DNA of 64,000 bases, taken from positions 558,001-622,000 of the forward strand of contig NZ_JACZDF010000002.1 in NCBI RefSeq assembly GCF_014852685.1. Direction: 5' to 3'. Origin of the DNA: Flavimobilis rhizosphaerae (GTDB lineage Bacteria; Actinomycetota; Actinomycetes; Actinomycetales; Cellulomonadaceae). The translations under genes and the position numbers were made by a program. The notes under the pieces are model-generated. The model was not told the origin of the DNA and ran no database searches. It was given only the letters and a program-made list of their open reading frames with translations. This document shows positions 17,246 to 26,536 of this stretch, one piece after another. Each line of letters opens with the position of its first letter. Position 1 is the stretch's first letter.

Positions 17246-20200
17246 ATGCAGACCGCATTTCAGCGCGCGACGCGACACGGCGTTGCCGTGATCGCGGCCG
17301 CGGCTCTCGCCCTCACGGGGGCAGGGGTCGCCGTCGCAGCGCCCGACGACACCCCCGGAGCGGGACTTCGAGTCGCCGACCCGGGGGCTAGCGCTCAGAC
17401 CCTCTCGCTCTTCGACTACCTCGCCGACTCAGGCCGCGGCGGGATCCTCTTCGGCCAGCAGCACGCCGTCACCGAGTCCTACAGCCCCGCCACGACTGGC
17501 CCCGACGGCGAATCCCTGCGCTCCGACGTCTACGCCGGACTGAGCGACCTCCCCGCGGTCTTTGGCTTCGACACGCTTGCGCTGCGCGGCGAAGAGAAGC
17601 CGGGTGTTGAGGGCGCGTCGAGCGAGGAGAACGTTGCGAACCTCGCGGCGGCCTTCGTGCGCGCGGACGCACTCGGCGCGATCCCGACGCTCTCGGCCCA
17701 CATGCCGAACTTCGTCACGGGCGGCCGCTACAACGACACCGAGGGGCGGGTCGTCAGCCAGATCCTGCCCGGCGGTGAGAAGAATGCGGACTACAACGCC
17801 TACCTGGACCTCATTGCGGCCACCGCGAAGAGCTCGGAGCGGACCGACGGCACGCTCGTGCCGATCATCTTCCGTCCGTTCCACGAGTCGAACGGCTCGT
17901 GGTTCTGGTGGGGCGCCGCGCACACGTCGTCCGGTGAGATCCAGGAGATCTTCCGCTACACCGTCGAGTACCTGCGTGACGTCAAGGGAGTCAACAACTT
18001 CCTCTACTCCTGGTCGCCCAACGGCACCTTCGCGGGCGACGCAAGCCGCTACCTCGCGACCTACCCGGGCGACGACTTCGTCGACATCCTCGGCTACGAC
18101 GCCTACGAGGGCTCCGAGGGCGGCGGAACCGCCGCATGGTCGGCGACCATCGTCAACGACCTGCGCATGATCGTGACGCAGGCCGAGGCTCGCGGCAAGG
18201 TTGCGGCCTTCACCGAGTTCGGCCGCAACGGCGACCGCGCGATCACCGCGAGCGGCAACGCTGAGATCGAGTTCTTCACGACGCTCTTCGACGCGATCCA
18301 CTCTGACTCCGTGGCCAGCAAGATCGCCTACATGCAGACGTGGGCGAACTTCCCCGGTCAGTACTACGTGCCGCCGCCCGCCTACGGCGAGGTTGACGCC
18401 CACGACATGTGGGCGGACTTTGCTGAGTTTGCGGCTGACGACGCCACGCTCTTCGCCTCCGACCTCGACCTCGCTGACGTTCATGGGCGCACGGTCACCG
18501 CAGCCCCGCACGCCTCAGCGCTGCGCCTTGTCTCGCCGGCCGCCGGGGTGCGCATCACGGACACGACCGTGACCGTCCGCGCCAAGGCCACGGGTCCTGG
18601 CGCCGACACGGCAACCGCAACGTTCACCGCGCTGGGCACCAACGTCCCGCTGACGCTCGACGCCGCGACGGGCTTCCTCACGGGCACGTGGGAGATTGAC
18701 CCGGCCGACCTCAGCAACGCCACGCGCTCGGTGACCCTTACGGGCACCGTCGGCGGCGAGGAGTTCTCAGACGACACGCTCGTCGTTCTCGGTGACCTGC
18801 CGACGTTCCCGCGCGGCACCATCGATGACTTCGAGGGCTACGGCGACGACGACGCGCTCCGCGCGGCGTGGACGACGAACAACGCAGGCTCCGAGATCAT
18901 CGCGCTCGCCGACCGCGGCAGCGATGGCCAGGGCGTCACGTACTCCTACGACTTCACGTCGCGTTCCTACCAGGGCTTCGGACGGGCCTACGCGCCCGCG
19001 CAGAACTTCTCCGGCTTCGAGGGCCTGGGGCTGACGGTTGGCTCCGACGGCTCGGGTCACAAGCTCGTCGTCCAGATCAAGGCTGGCGGCATCTCGTTTG
19101 AGGCCTATCCGTCGCTTGCGACGGCAGGCACGACCGACGTGCAGATCCCGTGGACCGAGTTCGCGCCTGCGCCGTGGGACACGGCGAATGCCGGTGCACA
19201 GCTCACGCAGACGCGTCTCGCACGGGTCACGGAGTACTTCACCTACCTCAACGACGGTGGGGAGAGCCTGCCGCGTACCGGTGACCTCGTCATCGATGAC
19301 ATTGTCGCGTACGGCGAGGGTGAGTTCGTTGACCCGGGCACGGGTGCGGTTGAGCCCGCACTCGTCGACAACTTCGACTCCTACGAGGACACCGCGGCAC
19401 TTCAGGCGGCGTGGGGGAACAACGGCATCCAGGAGTGGGGCGACGGGCTCCAGATGGAGCTCGCGCCGGAGCGCGGAACCGACGGCTCGAACGCCGCCGC
19501 CTTCGTCTTCGACCTCACCGACACCGGCCTGCAGCGCGACAGTCGCTGGTACGGCGGAACCGACTGGGCCGGACGCACGCACTTCTCCGGCCGCATCGAT
19601 GTCGACGGCGCCACGCAGGGTCTCCTCGTGCAGTTCCGCACGCCCTCGAACCCGGGCGGCGGAGAGGACTGGTTCTGGAACCTGCCGGTTGTTGTCAACC
19701 CTGGCGAGGGCTGGCAGGACTTCTCGCTTGCGTTCGACGACGCCGTCGTCTCCTGGCCGGAAGGTGTCGACCCTGACGCACGCCCGACGGCAACGCAGCT
19801 CGCACGGATCAACGAGGTCATGCTCGGCGTGACGCTCACCGACGGTGAGGGCGCCAAGACTGGCACGATCTACCTCGACGACCTGCGGGCCGATGGCGCC
19901 ACGACGGTGCCTGAGCCTGAGATCGAGGACGCCGCGGCGCGAGTGCTCGACGACTTCGAGTCCTACGCCGACGACGCCGCGGTTGCCACGACGTGGAACA
20001 ACCGCGGCGCGCAGGACTGGGCTGATGGCATTCAGCTCGGCCTGGCACCCACGGGCGGCAGCAACGGCTCGAAGGCCGGTGCGTTCCGCTACGACCTCAC
20101 CGACCGCAGCGACAACTCCGAGGCACAGTGGCTCGGCGGCGCATCGTTCGCGGGCCTTGAGGGCATCGGGCTCTTTGTTGACCCGCAGGGCTCAACCCAG

Positions 20201-21481
20201 CGCCTCGTCGTCCAGGTGCGTACGCCTGCGGGCGACGGTGGCGACGACTGGTTCTGGGACCTCCCGGTGACGACGGACGGCACGGGACCCCAGAAGGTCT
20301 TCCTGTCGTTCGATGACGCACGGGTCACCTACCCGGCGGGTGTCGCCGACTCCGAGCGGCTGACGAAGAAGCAGCTCGCGTCGATCATGGAGTTCGTCCT
20401 GCGGGTTGACCGCCTCGACGACGCCGCACCGACGGGCACGATCCTCATCGACGACCTCCGGGTCGGTGCGCCCGCGGGCGACGAGGGTCCGATTGAGACC
20501 GGGCCGACGCCGACGCCGACCGAGACTGGTCAGCCGACGCCGACGCCGACGGAGACGAGCAAGCCGACGCCGACTCCGACGGAGACGAGCAAGCCGGAGC
20601 CGACGGAGACGAGCAAGCCGTCGGCAGCAGCCAGCACGGTGAAGCTCTCACCGGCGATGCTCACGACCCGTGCTGGTGTGCGTCCCACGTGGACCGTCAC
20701 GGTGAAGTCCGCCGGTGCGGTTGATGGTGGCACGGTCACCCTCCGTGCGGGCACAACGAAGCTCGGTACGGCCAAGGTCGTGCGCGGTACGGCGAAGGTC
20801 AAGCTCAGCGCCGCTGCCGTTGCGCGCGTCGGCAACCGGAACGTCGTTGCTTCCTTCGCAGGCACGAAGACTGCTGCGGCTGGGAGCGCGAAGGGCACGC
20901 TTCGCGTCGTGCGCGCCACGGCGAAGGTCAAGGTGACCTCGCTCAAGACGACCGTGGGTGCGCGTCCCGTCATCAAGGTGAAGGTCACCTCGACCGTTGC
21001 CCCGACGGGCCGTGTGGACGTCTACGCCGGTAAGAAGAAGGTCGGCACGGCGAAGGTCACCAAGGGCGTGGCACGCGTCAAGCTCGCCAAGAGCGTGACG
21101 ACGAAGCCGGGCAAGGTTGCGCTCACCGTGAAGTACCGCGGCTCGGCACAGGTCGCGCCGAAGACGACGAAGGCGCGTCTTGCGGTGGCGAAGGCGCGCA
21201 CCCGCGTCGGTGTCAACGCCCCTGCCATGAAGGTCGGTCAGGACGCCTACGTCAAGGTCTCCGTCCGTGGCACGGGCGGTCAGCGGCCGAGCGGGAAGGT
21301 CGTCATTCGCTTCGACGGACGCCCGATCGCGACCGTCAACCTCTCGGGAACGTCGTCGAAGGCGACGTTCACGGTGCGGGTGCGGACTTCGCGCGTTGGT
21401 CAGCGCACGATCACCGCCACCTACTCGGGCAACGCGAAGCTCGCGCAGGCGACGGGGACGGACGTCACCACCGCACGTTGA
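17246..21481 (+). CDS. Secreted multidomain GH26 beta-mannanase
   Basis: A 1411-residue exported glycoside hydrolase. The signal peptide is about 1-32 (cleavage after AVAA). The GH26 domain is about 52-425, with the acid/base Glu214 in RPFHESNGSWFWWG and the nucleophile Glu324 in AFTEFG, as in beta-1,4-mannanases. A beta-rich module follows (about 427-515), then three related CBM-like domains beginning DDFE/DNFD (about 525-692, 703-890 and 899-1075; copies 2 and 3 are most alike). A Pro/Thr/Glu linker of PTPTET repeats (about 1087-1127) precedes three Lys/Val-rich Ig-like repeats to the end, probably for wall association; no LPxTG is visible. GTT valine codons are much more frequent than in neighbouring genes, hinting at separate ancestry. 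Confidence 0.92.
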   Translation: MQTAFQRATRHGVAVIAAAALALTGAGVAVAAPDDTPGAGLRVADPGASAQTLSLFDYLADSGRGGILFGQQHAVTESYSPATTGPDGESLRSDVYAGLSDLPAVFGFDTLALRGEEKPGVEGASSEENVANLAAAFVRADALGAIPTLSAHMPNFVTGGRYNDTEGRVVSQILPGGEKNADYNAYLDLIAATAKSSERTDGTLVPIIFRPFHESNGSWFWWGAAHTSSGEIQEIFRYTVEYLRDVKGVNNFLYSWSPNGTFAGDASRYLATYPGDDFVDILGYDAYEGSEGGGTAAWSATIVNDLRMIVTQAEARGKVAAFTEFGRNGDRAITASGNAEIEFFTTLFDAIHSDSVASKIAYMQTWANFPGQYYVPPPAYGEVDAHDMWADFAEFAADDATLFASDLDLADVHGRTVTAAPHASALRLVSPAAGVRITDTTVTVRAKATGPGADTATATFTALGTNVPLTLDAATGFLTGTWEIDPADLSNATRSVTLTGTVGGEEFSDDTLVVLGDLPTFPRGTIDDFEGYGDDDALRAAWTTNNAGSEIIALADRGSDGQGVTYSYDFTSRSYQGFGRAYAPAQNFSGFEGLGLTVGSDGSGHKLVVQIKAGGISFEAYPSLATAGTTDVQIPWTEFAPAPWDTANAGAQLTQTRLARVTEYFTYLNDGGESLPRTGDLVIDDIVAYGEGEFVDPGTGAVEPALVDNFDSYEDTAALQAAWGNNGIQEWGDGLQMELAPERGTDGSNAAAFVFDLTDTGLQRDSRWYGGTDWAGRTHFSGRIDVDGATQGLLVQFRTPSNPGGGEDWFWNLPVVVNPGEGWQDFSLAFDDAVVSWPEGVDPDARPTATQLARINEVMLGVTLTDGEGAKTGTIYLDDLRADGATTVPEPEIEDAAARVLDDFESYADDAAVATTWNNRGAQDWADGIQLGLAPTGGSNGSKAGAFRYDLTDRSDNSEAQWLGGASFAGLEGIGLFVDPQGSTQRLVVQVRTPAGDGGDDWFWDLPVTTDGTGPQKVFLSFDDARVTYPAGVADSERLTKKQLASIMEFVLRVDRLDDAAPTGTILIDDLRVGAPAGDEGPIETGPTPTPTETGQPTPTPTETSKPTPTPTETSKPEPTETSKPSAAASTVKLSPAMLTTRAGVRPTWTVTVKSAGAVDGGTVTLRAGTTKLGTAKVVRGTAKVKLSAAAVARVGNRNVVASFAGTKTAAAGSAKGTLRVVRATAKVKVTSLKTTVGARPVIKVKVTSTVAPTGRVDVYAGKKKVGTAKVTKGVARVKLAKSVTTKPGKVALTVKYRGSAQVAPKTTKARLAVAKARTRVGVNAPAMKVGQDAYVKVSVRGTGGQRPSGKVVIRFDGRPIATVNLSGTSSKATFTVRVRTSRVGQRTITATYSGNAKLAQATGTDVTTAR

Positions 21482-21490
21482 CCCGATAAT

Positions 21491-21535
21491 GACGGGCTGC
21501 AGCTCTCCTTGGAAGGAGGAGAGCTGCACCCCGTC
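21491..21535 (+). terminator. Hairpin terminator after the mannanase gene
   Basis: Arms 21491-21509 and 21517-21535 form a 19-bp stem with one mismatch and a 7-nt loop, beginning 9 nt past the stop. It lies between convergent genes and could also serve the carboxylase gene from the other side. Confidence 0.75.
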
Positions 21536-21541
21536 AGTGTG

Positions 21542-21594
21542 TCTGGCGTGAGAAAAGCGTCTAGCGCGAGAGGAGCGTCAGGCGCAAGAATGCG
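21542..21594. repeat. Three imperfect 18-nt tandem repeats
   Basis: Units at 21542-21559, 21560-21577 and 21578-21594 share TC(T/A)(G/A)GCG(T/C)(G/A)AGA...GCG. They lie between the mannanase terminator and the end of the carboxylase gene and are not in a supported gene. They could be a degenerate binding array or a replication-slippage product. Confidence 0.5.
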
Positions 21595-21604
21595 CGGGAC
21601 CGGA

Positions 21605-23380
21605 TCAGACGATGTCGCAGATAACGGTGCCCGAACTCACGCCCGCGCCCGCTGCTGCCTGCAGCCCCGTGACGGTGCCCGCGCGGTGCGCGACGAGGGG
21701 CTGCTCCATCTTCATGGCCTCGAGGACGACGACGAGCTCGCCCTCGGCGACCTCCTGGCCCTCGGTGACCGCGACCTTGACGATCGTGCCCTGCATGGGC
21801 GAGCACAGGGACGTGCCCGACGCGCCCGACGTGGCACGCGACGTGCGGCGCGTGCGCTGCGGTCGGGCGCCCGGGCCCGACGGACGACGCGCGCCCGCCA
21901 GACCTGCGGGGATGACGACCTCGAGCCGCTTGCCGGCGACCTCGACGACGACGCGCTCGGTCGTGGGCGCCGCGTCGGCCTCGGCGGGGACGGTCGTCGC
22001 GGGGGCGAGCGTCGCGAGCGTGTCGACGAACTCGGTCTCGATCCAGCGTGTGTGGACCTCGAACGGCGTGGCCGGGTCGGCGGGCACGAAACGCTCGTCG
22101 GACATCACCGCGCGGTGGAACGGCACGACCGTCGGGATGCCCTCGATCTGCAGCTCGCGCAGCGCGCGGCGTGCGCGCTGCGCGGCCTCCGCGCGCGTCG
22201 CGCCCGTGACGATGAGCTTGGCGATCATCGAGTCGAAGAGCCCCGAGACGGTGTCGCCCACGACGACGCCCGAGTCGACGCGCACGCCCGGTCCGGACGG
22301 GAAGCTCAGAGCCGTGATCGTGCCGGGCTGCGGGAGGAAGTTCGCGGCCGGGTCCTCGCCGTTGAGGCGGAACTCGAACGAGTGGCCTCGGACCTCGACG
22401 GAGTCGTAGCCGAGCGGCTCGCCCGCCGCGATGCGCAGCTGCTCGCGGACGAGGTCGATGCCCGTGACCTCCTCGGTCACGGGGTGCTCGACCTGGAGCC
22501 GCGTGTTGACCTCGAGGAACGACAGGGTGCCGTCGACGCCGACAAGGAACTCGCACGTGCCTGCGCCGACGTAGCCCGCCTCGCGGAGGATCGCCTTTGA
22601 CGCCGCGTAGAGCTCGGCCTCCTGCGCCTCGGTGAGGAACGGCGCGGGGGCTTCCTCGACGAGCTTCTGGTGGCGTCGCTGCAACGAGCAGTCGCGTGTC
22701 GAGACGACGACGACGGTGCCGTGCTCGTCGGCGAGGCACTGCGTCTCGACGTGGCGCGGCCGGTCGAGGAACCGCTCGACGAAGCACTCGCCGCGACCGA
22801 ACGCCGCGACGGCCTCGCGGACCGCGGACTCGTAGAGCTCGGGGATCTCCTCGTGCGTGCGTGCGACCTTGAGACCGCGGCCGCCGCCGCCGAACGCCGC
22901 CTTGATCGCGACGGGCAGGCCGTGCGTGCGGGCAAACTCCTCGACCTCGGCGGCGGAGGTCACGGGGTCGGGCGTTCCCGGGACGAGCGGGGCACCGGCG
23001 CGCTGCGCGATGTGACGCGCGCTCACCTTGTCGCCGAGCGACTCGATCGCTGAGGGCGGCGGACCGATCCACGTGAGGCCCGCATCGATGACGGCCTGCG
23101 CGAACGCGGCGTTCTCGGCGAGGAAGCCGTAGCCGGGGTGGACGGAGTCGGCGCCCGAGCGGCGTGCGACGTCGAGCAGCTTGGCGACGTCGAGGTAGGT
23201 GTCGGCGGCGCGGGCGCCGCCGAGCGCGAACGCCTCGTCGGCGAGCCGGACGTGGAGGGCGTCGCGGTCGGGGTCGGCATAGACGGCGACCGACGCGATG
23301 CCGGCGTCGGCGCACGCGCGGGCGACACGGACGGCGATCTCGCCGCGGTTGGCGATGAGGACCTTCGTGAGAGCGGGCAC
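21605..23380 (-). CDS. accA3: Acyl-CoA carboxylase alpha subunit (biotin carboxylase + BCCP)
   Basis: 591 residues. The N-terminal biotin carboxylase (about 1-445) has [13 protein letters not shown], the ATP-grasp glycine loop [10 protein letters not shown] and the catalytic region [14 protein letters not shown]. The C-terminal biotin carrier domain (about 515-591) has the biotinylation site EAMKMEQP, Lys557. This is the AccA3/BccA type that serves both acetyl- and propionyl-CoA carboxylases in actinobacteria. Its likely partners are the beta and epsilon subunits encoded at 38.6-41.1 kb, with biotin attached by BirA (43.3 kb). The GTG start lies 5 nt after a TACGGT hexamer. The gene symbol is by analogy. 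Confidence 0.94.
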   Translation of the reverse strand: MPALTKVLIANRGEIAVRVARACADAGIASVAVYADPDRDALHVRLADEAFALGGARAADTYLDVAKLLDVARRSGADSVHPGYGFLAENAAFAQAVIDAGLTWIGPPPSAIESLGDKVSARHIAQRAGAPLVPGTPDPVTSAAEVEEFARTHGLPVAIKAAFGGGGRGLKVARTHEEIPELYESAVREAVAAFGRGECFVERFLDRPRHVETQCLADEHGTVVVVSTRDCSLQRRHQKLVEEAPAPFLTEAQEAELYAASKAILREAGYVGAGTCEFLVGVDGTLSFLEVNTRLQVEHPVTEEVTGIDLVREQLRIAAGEPLGYDSVEVRGHSFEFRLNGEDPAANFLPQPGTITALSFPSGPGVRVDSGVVVGDTVSGLFDSMIAKLIVTGATRAEAAQRARRALRELQIEGIPTVVPFHRAVMSDERFVPADPATPFEVHTRWIETEFVDTLATLAPATTVPAEADAAPTTERVVVEVAGKRLEVVIPAGLAGARRPSGPGARPQRTRRTSRATSGASGTSLCSPMQGTIVKVAVTEGQEVAEGELVVVLEAMKMEQPLVAHRAGTVTGLQAAAGAGVSSGTVICDIV

Positions 23381-23385
23381 GGCTC

Positions 23386-23391
23386 ACCGTA
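23386..23391 (-). promoter_or_regulatory. -10 element (TACGGT) of the carboxylase alpha gene
   Basis: Minus-strand hexamer 5 nt before the GTG at 23380. The rest of the 232-nt gap to maf (23392-23612) holds no gene that I can support, only a small TTGTGG/CCACAA dyad around 23473-23491. Confidence 0.5.
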
Positions 23392-23612
23392 ACGCCTGCG
23401 CGCACCCGCCCGTGGGCGCGCATCCGGGTGTCGGGACAACATTGGACGGGGGTCCAAGCCCGTGCACGGTCGTTTGTGGAGGACCCACAACCCTGCGGGG
23501 TCAGCCAGGGAGACGCCCAGTGCGCGGTTGTGCCGCAACGACAAGCGACGAGGTGCGCCGACACCTCACGGCGCATGCACCCTGCGGCCGTCGGACACCG
23601 GCGCGACGCGCC

Positions 23613-24284
23613 TCAGACCCGCGTCCGCCACAGGTCGTGGACGCGCACGCCGACCTCCGCGAGCAGCTCCCGCAGGAGCGGCAGGCTCAGGCCGACCACC
23701 CCGTGCGGATCGCCCTCGACCGCAGAGACGAACGGCCCGCCGAGACCGTCGATCGTGAACGCTCCCGCGACGACGAGCGGCTCGCCCGTCGCGACGTACG
23801 CGTCGATCTCGTCGTCCGCGAGGTCCGCGAAGCGCACGACCGTCGAGCTCGTCGCGCCGAGCGTGCCACCCGAGCCACCCGCGTCCGTGCCGCGCAGGTC
23901 GACGAGCCAGTGCCCCGTGTGCAGGGTCGCCGACCGTCCACGCATGCGTCGCCAGCGCTCGCGCGCCGTCTCCGCGTCACCCGGCTTGCCGACGACCTCA
24001 CCGTCGATCTCGAGCATCGAGTCGCAGCCGAGCACGATGACGTCGTCCGTGCCGAGCGCGTCGGGCACGTCGTCCGACTCGAGGTCCTCCGCGACCGCGA
24101 GCGCCTTCGCCTGCGCGAGCACGAGCACCGCGTCGGCCGGGTCGAGCGTGCCGAAGCGGTCGGCAGCGTCGGCGAGGACGGCGTCCTCGTCGACGCCCGA
24201 AACGCGCACGGGCGCGTCGATGCCAGCGGCGGCGAGCGTCGCGGTGCGGGCGGGGGAGGCGGAGGCGAGGACGAGCCTGGTCAT
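23613..24284 (-). CDS. maf: Maf-family nucleoside triphosphate pyrophosphatase
   Basis: Hydrolyses non-canonical or modified nucleoside triphosphates to monophosphate and PPi (house-cleaning), and is linked to septum arrest in some bacteria. 223 residues with the N-terminal LASASPAR signature, the acidic VLGCDSM segment and the C-terminal YEGDP-equivalent VEGDPHGVVGLSLP. The start is the ATG 6 nt after TACGCT; the in-frame extension upstream is not conserved. In many actinobacteria maf sits beside the acyl-CoA carboxylase genes, as here. Confidence 0.93.
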   Translation of the reverse strand: MTRLVLASASPARTATLAAAGIDAPVRVSGVDEDAVLADAADRFGTLDPADAVLVLAQAKALAVAEDLESDDVPDALGTDDVIVLGCDSMLEIDGEVVGKPGDAETARERWRRMRGRSATLHTGHWLVDLRGTDAGGSGGTLGATSSTVVRFADLADDEIDAYVATGEPLVVAGAFTIDGLGGPFVSAVEGDPHGVVGLSLPLLRELLAEVGVRVHDLWRTRV

Positions 24285-24290
24285 GGACCC

Positions 24291-24296
24291 AGCGTA
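24291..24296 (-). promoter_or_regulatory. -10 element (TACGCT) of maf
   Basis: Minus-strand hexamer exactly 6 nt before the maf ATG; it decides the start at 24284. Confidence 0.6.
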
Positions 24297-24644
24297 TCCG
24301 CGCGACCGGGGACGTTCGTCCCGCGGGAGCGCACGGCCGCGCGGCGAGGATGAAGGGAAGGGACATGCGCCGGGAACCCCCGGGGCGCTCGTGAGCACCT
24401 CGGACGCCGACAGGTCCCCGGCGACAGCGACGTCGCCTCGCGAGCAAGCGTGGGTGCGGGGTCACGTACCCCTCCGGAACCCCGTGCCCACGCTTCGACC
24501 GCGGTGCCCCGCCACGTGTGCCCTCCAACACCCGGGGGCGGGGCACCGCGCTTGCTCGCCCGGCTCACCGAACGCCCCCGTCAGCCTGCGGCGTGCACGC
24601 CGCTCGTGGACGGCGAGCACCGCGGCGGTGCCCCCGAACCCCCG
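24297..24644. other. 348-nt gap with nested inverted repeats, no gene seen
   Basis: Downstream of the DUF885 gene and upstream of maf on the minus strand. It contains a perfect 13-nt inverted repeat (24501-24513 with 24537-24549), a more distant 10-nt pair CGAGCAAGCG/CGCTTGCTCG (24441-24450 with 24549-24558), and between them an imperfect 14-nt pair (about 24449-24462 with 24479-24492). A CCCCCGTCAGCC motif near the DUF885 stop recurs about 70 nt further on. No reading frame here has convincing codon usage or a start signal. Likely roles are a terminator or a structured RNA. Confidence 0.5.
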
Positions 24645-26390
24645 TCAGCCCGCAGCGAGGACCGCGTCCCGCAACGTGTCGAGCCCGACGGCCCCCACCG
24701 CGAGCACCCGCGCGTGGAACTCACGGAGGTCGAACGTCTCGCCGCGCTCCGCGGCCGCGTCGCGCGCCGCGTCCCGCATCTCCTCGAGCAGCCGCTGCCC
24801 GACCTTGTACGACGGCGCCTGCCCCGGCCAGCCGAGGTAACGGTCGAGCTCGAAGCGCAGCGAGTCCTCGTCGAGGCTGACGTTCGTGCGGAGGAAGTCC
24901 CACGCCTTGTCGGCGTCCCACGTGCCGCCGCCCCACTCCGCGGGGCACGGCAGGCCGAGGTGGACGCCGATGTCGAGGACGACGCGGGCCGCACGCATGC
25001 GCTGCGCGTCGAGCATGCCGAGACGGTCGCCCGGCGTCGCGACGAACCCGAGGTCCGTCATGAGGCGCTCCGCGTAGAGCGCCCAGCCCTCGCCGAAGCC
25101 CGACGTCCAGCACAGCAGCCGACGCCAGTCGTTGAGCGGAAGCATGACGGCGCTGCCGACCTGGAGGTGGTGGCCGGGGACGCCCTCGTGGTAGACGGTC
25201 GTGAGCTCGCGCCACGTCGAGAACGTCGTCACCGACGCGGGCACCGACCACCACATGGCGCCCGGTCGCTCGAGGTCGGCCGACGGGCCCGTGTAGTAGA
25301 TGCCGCCCGTCTGCGTCGGTGCAATGCGGCACTCGAGCGTGTGGAGGGGCGCTGGGATGTCGAAGTGCGTGCCGTCGAGCGCGTCGATCGCGGCGTCCGA
25401 CGTCTCCTGCATCCAGCGGCGCAGCGCGTCGGTGCCTTCGAGCGTGTACGCAGGGTCCGCGTTGAGCAGCTCGATCGCCTGCTCGACCGTCGTCCCGGGG
25501 CCGCCAATCTCGGCCGCGACGGCCTCCTGCTCCGCGACGATCCGGGCGAGCTCCTCGAGGCCCCACGCGTACGTCTCGCGCAGGTCGACGCGCGCGCCGA
25601 GGAAGTGGCGCGACCAGAGCGCGTACCGCTCCTCGCCGACGCCGTCGACGTCCGACGCGTGCGGTGCCACCTCGTGCGTGAGCACGTCGGCGAGGCGACC
25701 GTAGGCGGCGCGCACGCCGGCCGCCCCCTCGAGGAGGTCGCGGCGGATGGCCGAGCACACGGCGGAACCCTCGAGCGCGGCGTCGACCGCCTCGCCCTCG
25801 ACGAACGCGGTGAAGAACGACGACGACGCGTCCGCCTGCTCGCGTGCCTGGGCGGCGACGAGCTCCACCTGGTGCCGGGCGGGCACCGGACCCGTGCGCA
25901 CGGCCTCGCGCAACGACTCGACGTAGCCGTCGAGCGCGGCCGGTGCCGCGAGAAGGCGGAGCGCGATCGTCTCCCAGTCCTCGGGAGTCGCGGTCGGCAT
26001 GAGGTCGAAGACGTCCCGCAGGTCCTGCGCGGGCGACGAGATGTTGTTGAGCGGCGCGAGCAGCTCGCCCGCCTCGAAGAGCTCGAGCTCGAGACCGAGC
26101 CGCTCGCGCATGGCCGCAGCCGTCACCCGGTCGACGTCGTCGACCGGGTCGAGGCCGTCGAGCGCCGCGAGCGTCTCCCGCACGGCAGCGGCACGCGCAG
26201 CGGTGCCCGCGGGCGACCAGTCCGGTACCTCGTGGTCGTGCCCGGGCACGCCCGCGACCGTCGCAATGAACGGGTCGAGCCTGCACACGGTCGCGACGTG
26301 CGCGTCCGCGAGGGCGTCGATCGCGGTCGACGTACGTGCTGGCGCGGGCGCGATGGCGGGGATGGACGGGTCGTCGTGCGAGGTGGCCAT
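24645..26390 (-). CDS. DUF885-family putative zinc metallopeptidase
   Basis: 581 residues with no signal peptide, so probably cytoplasmic. The zinc-binding motif HEGVPGHH is at about 401-408, and the downstream helix GFGEGWALYAERL (about 435) supplies the third-ligand Glu, the layout of the DUF885 family related to M2/M3-like gluzincins. Length is normal for the family, which has been associated with hydrolysis of short peptides. A -10 hexamer lies 6 nt before the ATG. It is divergent from the VKOR gene. Confidence 0.87.
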   Translation of the reverse strand: MATSHDDPSIPAIAPAPARTSTAIDALADAHVATVCRLDPFIATVAGVPGHDHEVPDWSPAGTAARAAAVRETLAALDGLDPVDDVDRVTAAAMRERLGLELELFEAGELLAPLNNISSPAQDLRDVFDLMPTATPEDWETIALRLLAAPAALDGYVESLREAVRTGPVPARHQVELVAAQAREQADASSSFFTAFVEGEAVDAALEGSAVCSAIRRDLLEGAAGVRAAYGRLADVLTHEVAPHASDVDGVGEERYALWSRHFLGARVDLRETYAWGLEELARIVAEQEAVAAEIGGPGTTVEQAIELLNADPAYTLEGTDALRRWMQETSDAAIDALDGTHFDIPAPLHTLECRIAPTQTGGIYYTGPSADLERPGAMWWSVPASVTTFSTWRELTTVYHEGVPGHHLQVGSAVMLPLNDWRRLLCWTSGFGEGWALYAERLMTDLGFVATPGDRLGMLDAQRMRAARVVLDIGVHLGLPCPAEWGGGTWDADKAWDFLRTNVSLDEDSLRFELDRYLGWPGQAPSYKVGQRLLEEMRDAARDAAAERGETFDLREFHARVLAVGAVGLDTLRDAVLAAG

Positions 26391-26396
26391 GGAGCC

Positions 26397-26402
26397 ACAC
26401 TA
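26397..26402 (-). promoter_or_regulatory. -10 element (TAGTGT) of the DUF885 gene
   Basis: Minus-strand hexamer 6 nt before the ATG at 26390, implying a leaderless transcript. Confidence 0.55.
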
Positions 26403-26536
26403 GGACGTCCGCGATCGTCGGCGCACCGGCGGCGTCCCGCGTCGCAGCCGCGGAACGTCGACGTCGCACGGGACCTTCGTCCGAGGCTGGACGGGCCGAA
26501 CGTCACGGACGATGGACCGAACACCCTGGAGGGCAC

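Noticed and set aside
26336-26536. Longer N-terminus for the VKOR protein
   Set aside because: The in-frame extension runs antisense into the start of the DUF885 gene and lacks conservation; a ribosome binding site supports the ATG at 26537.
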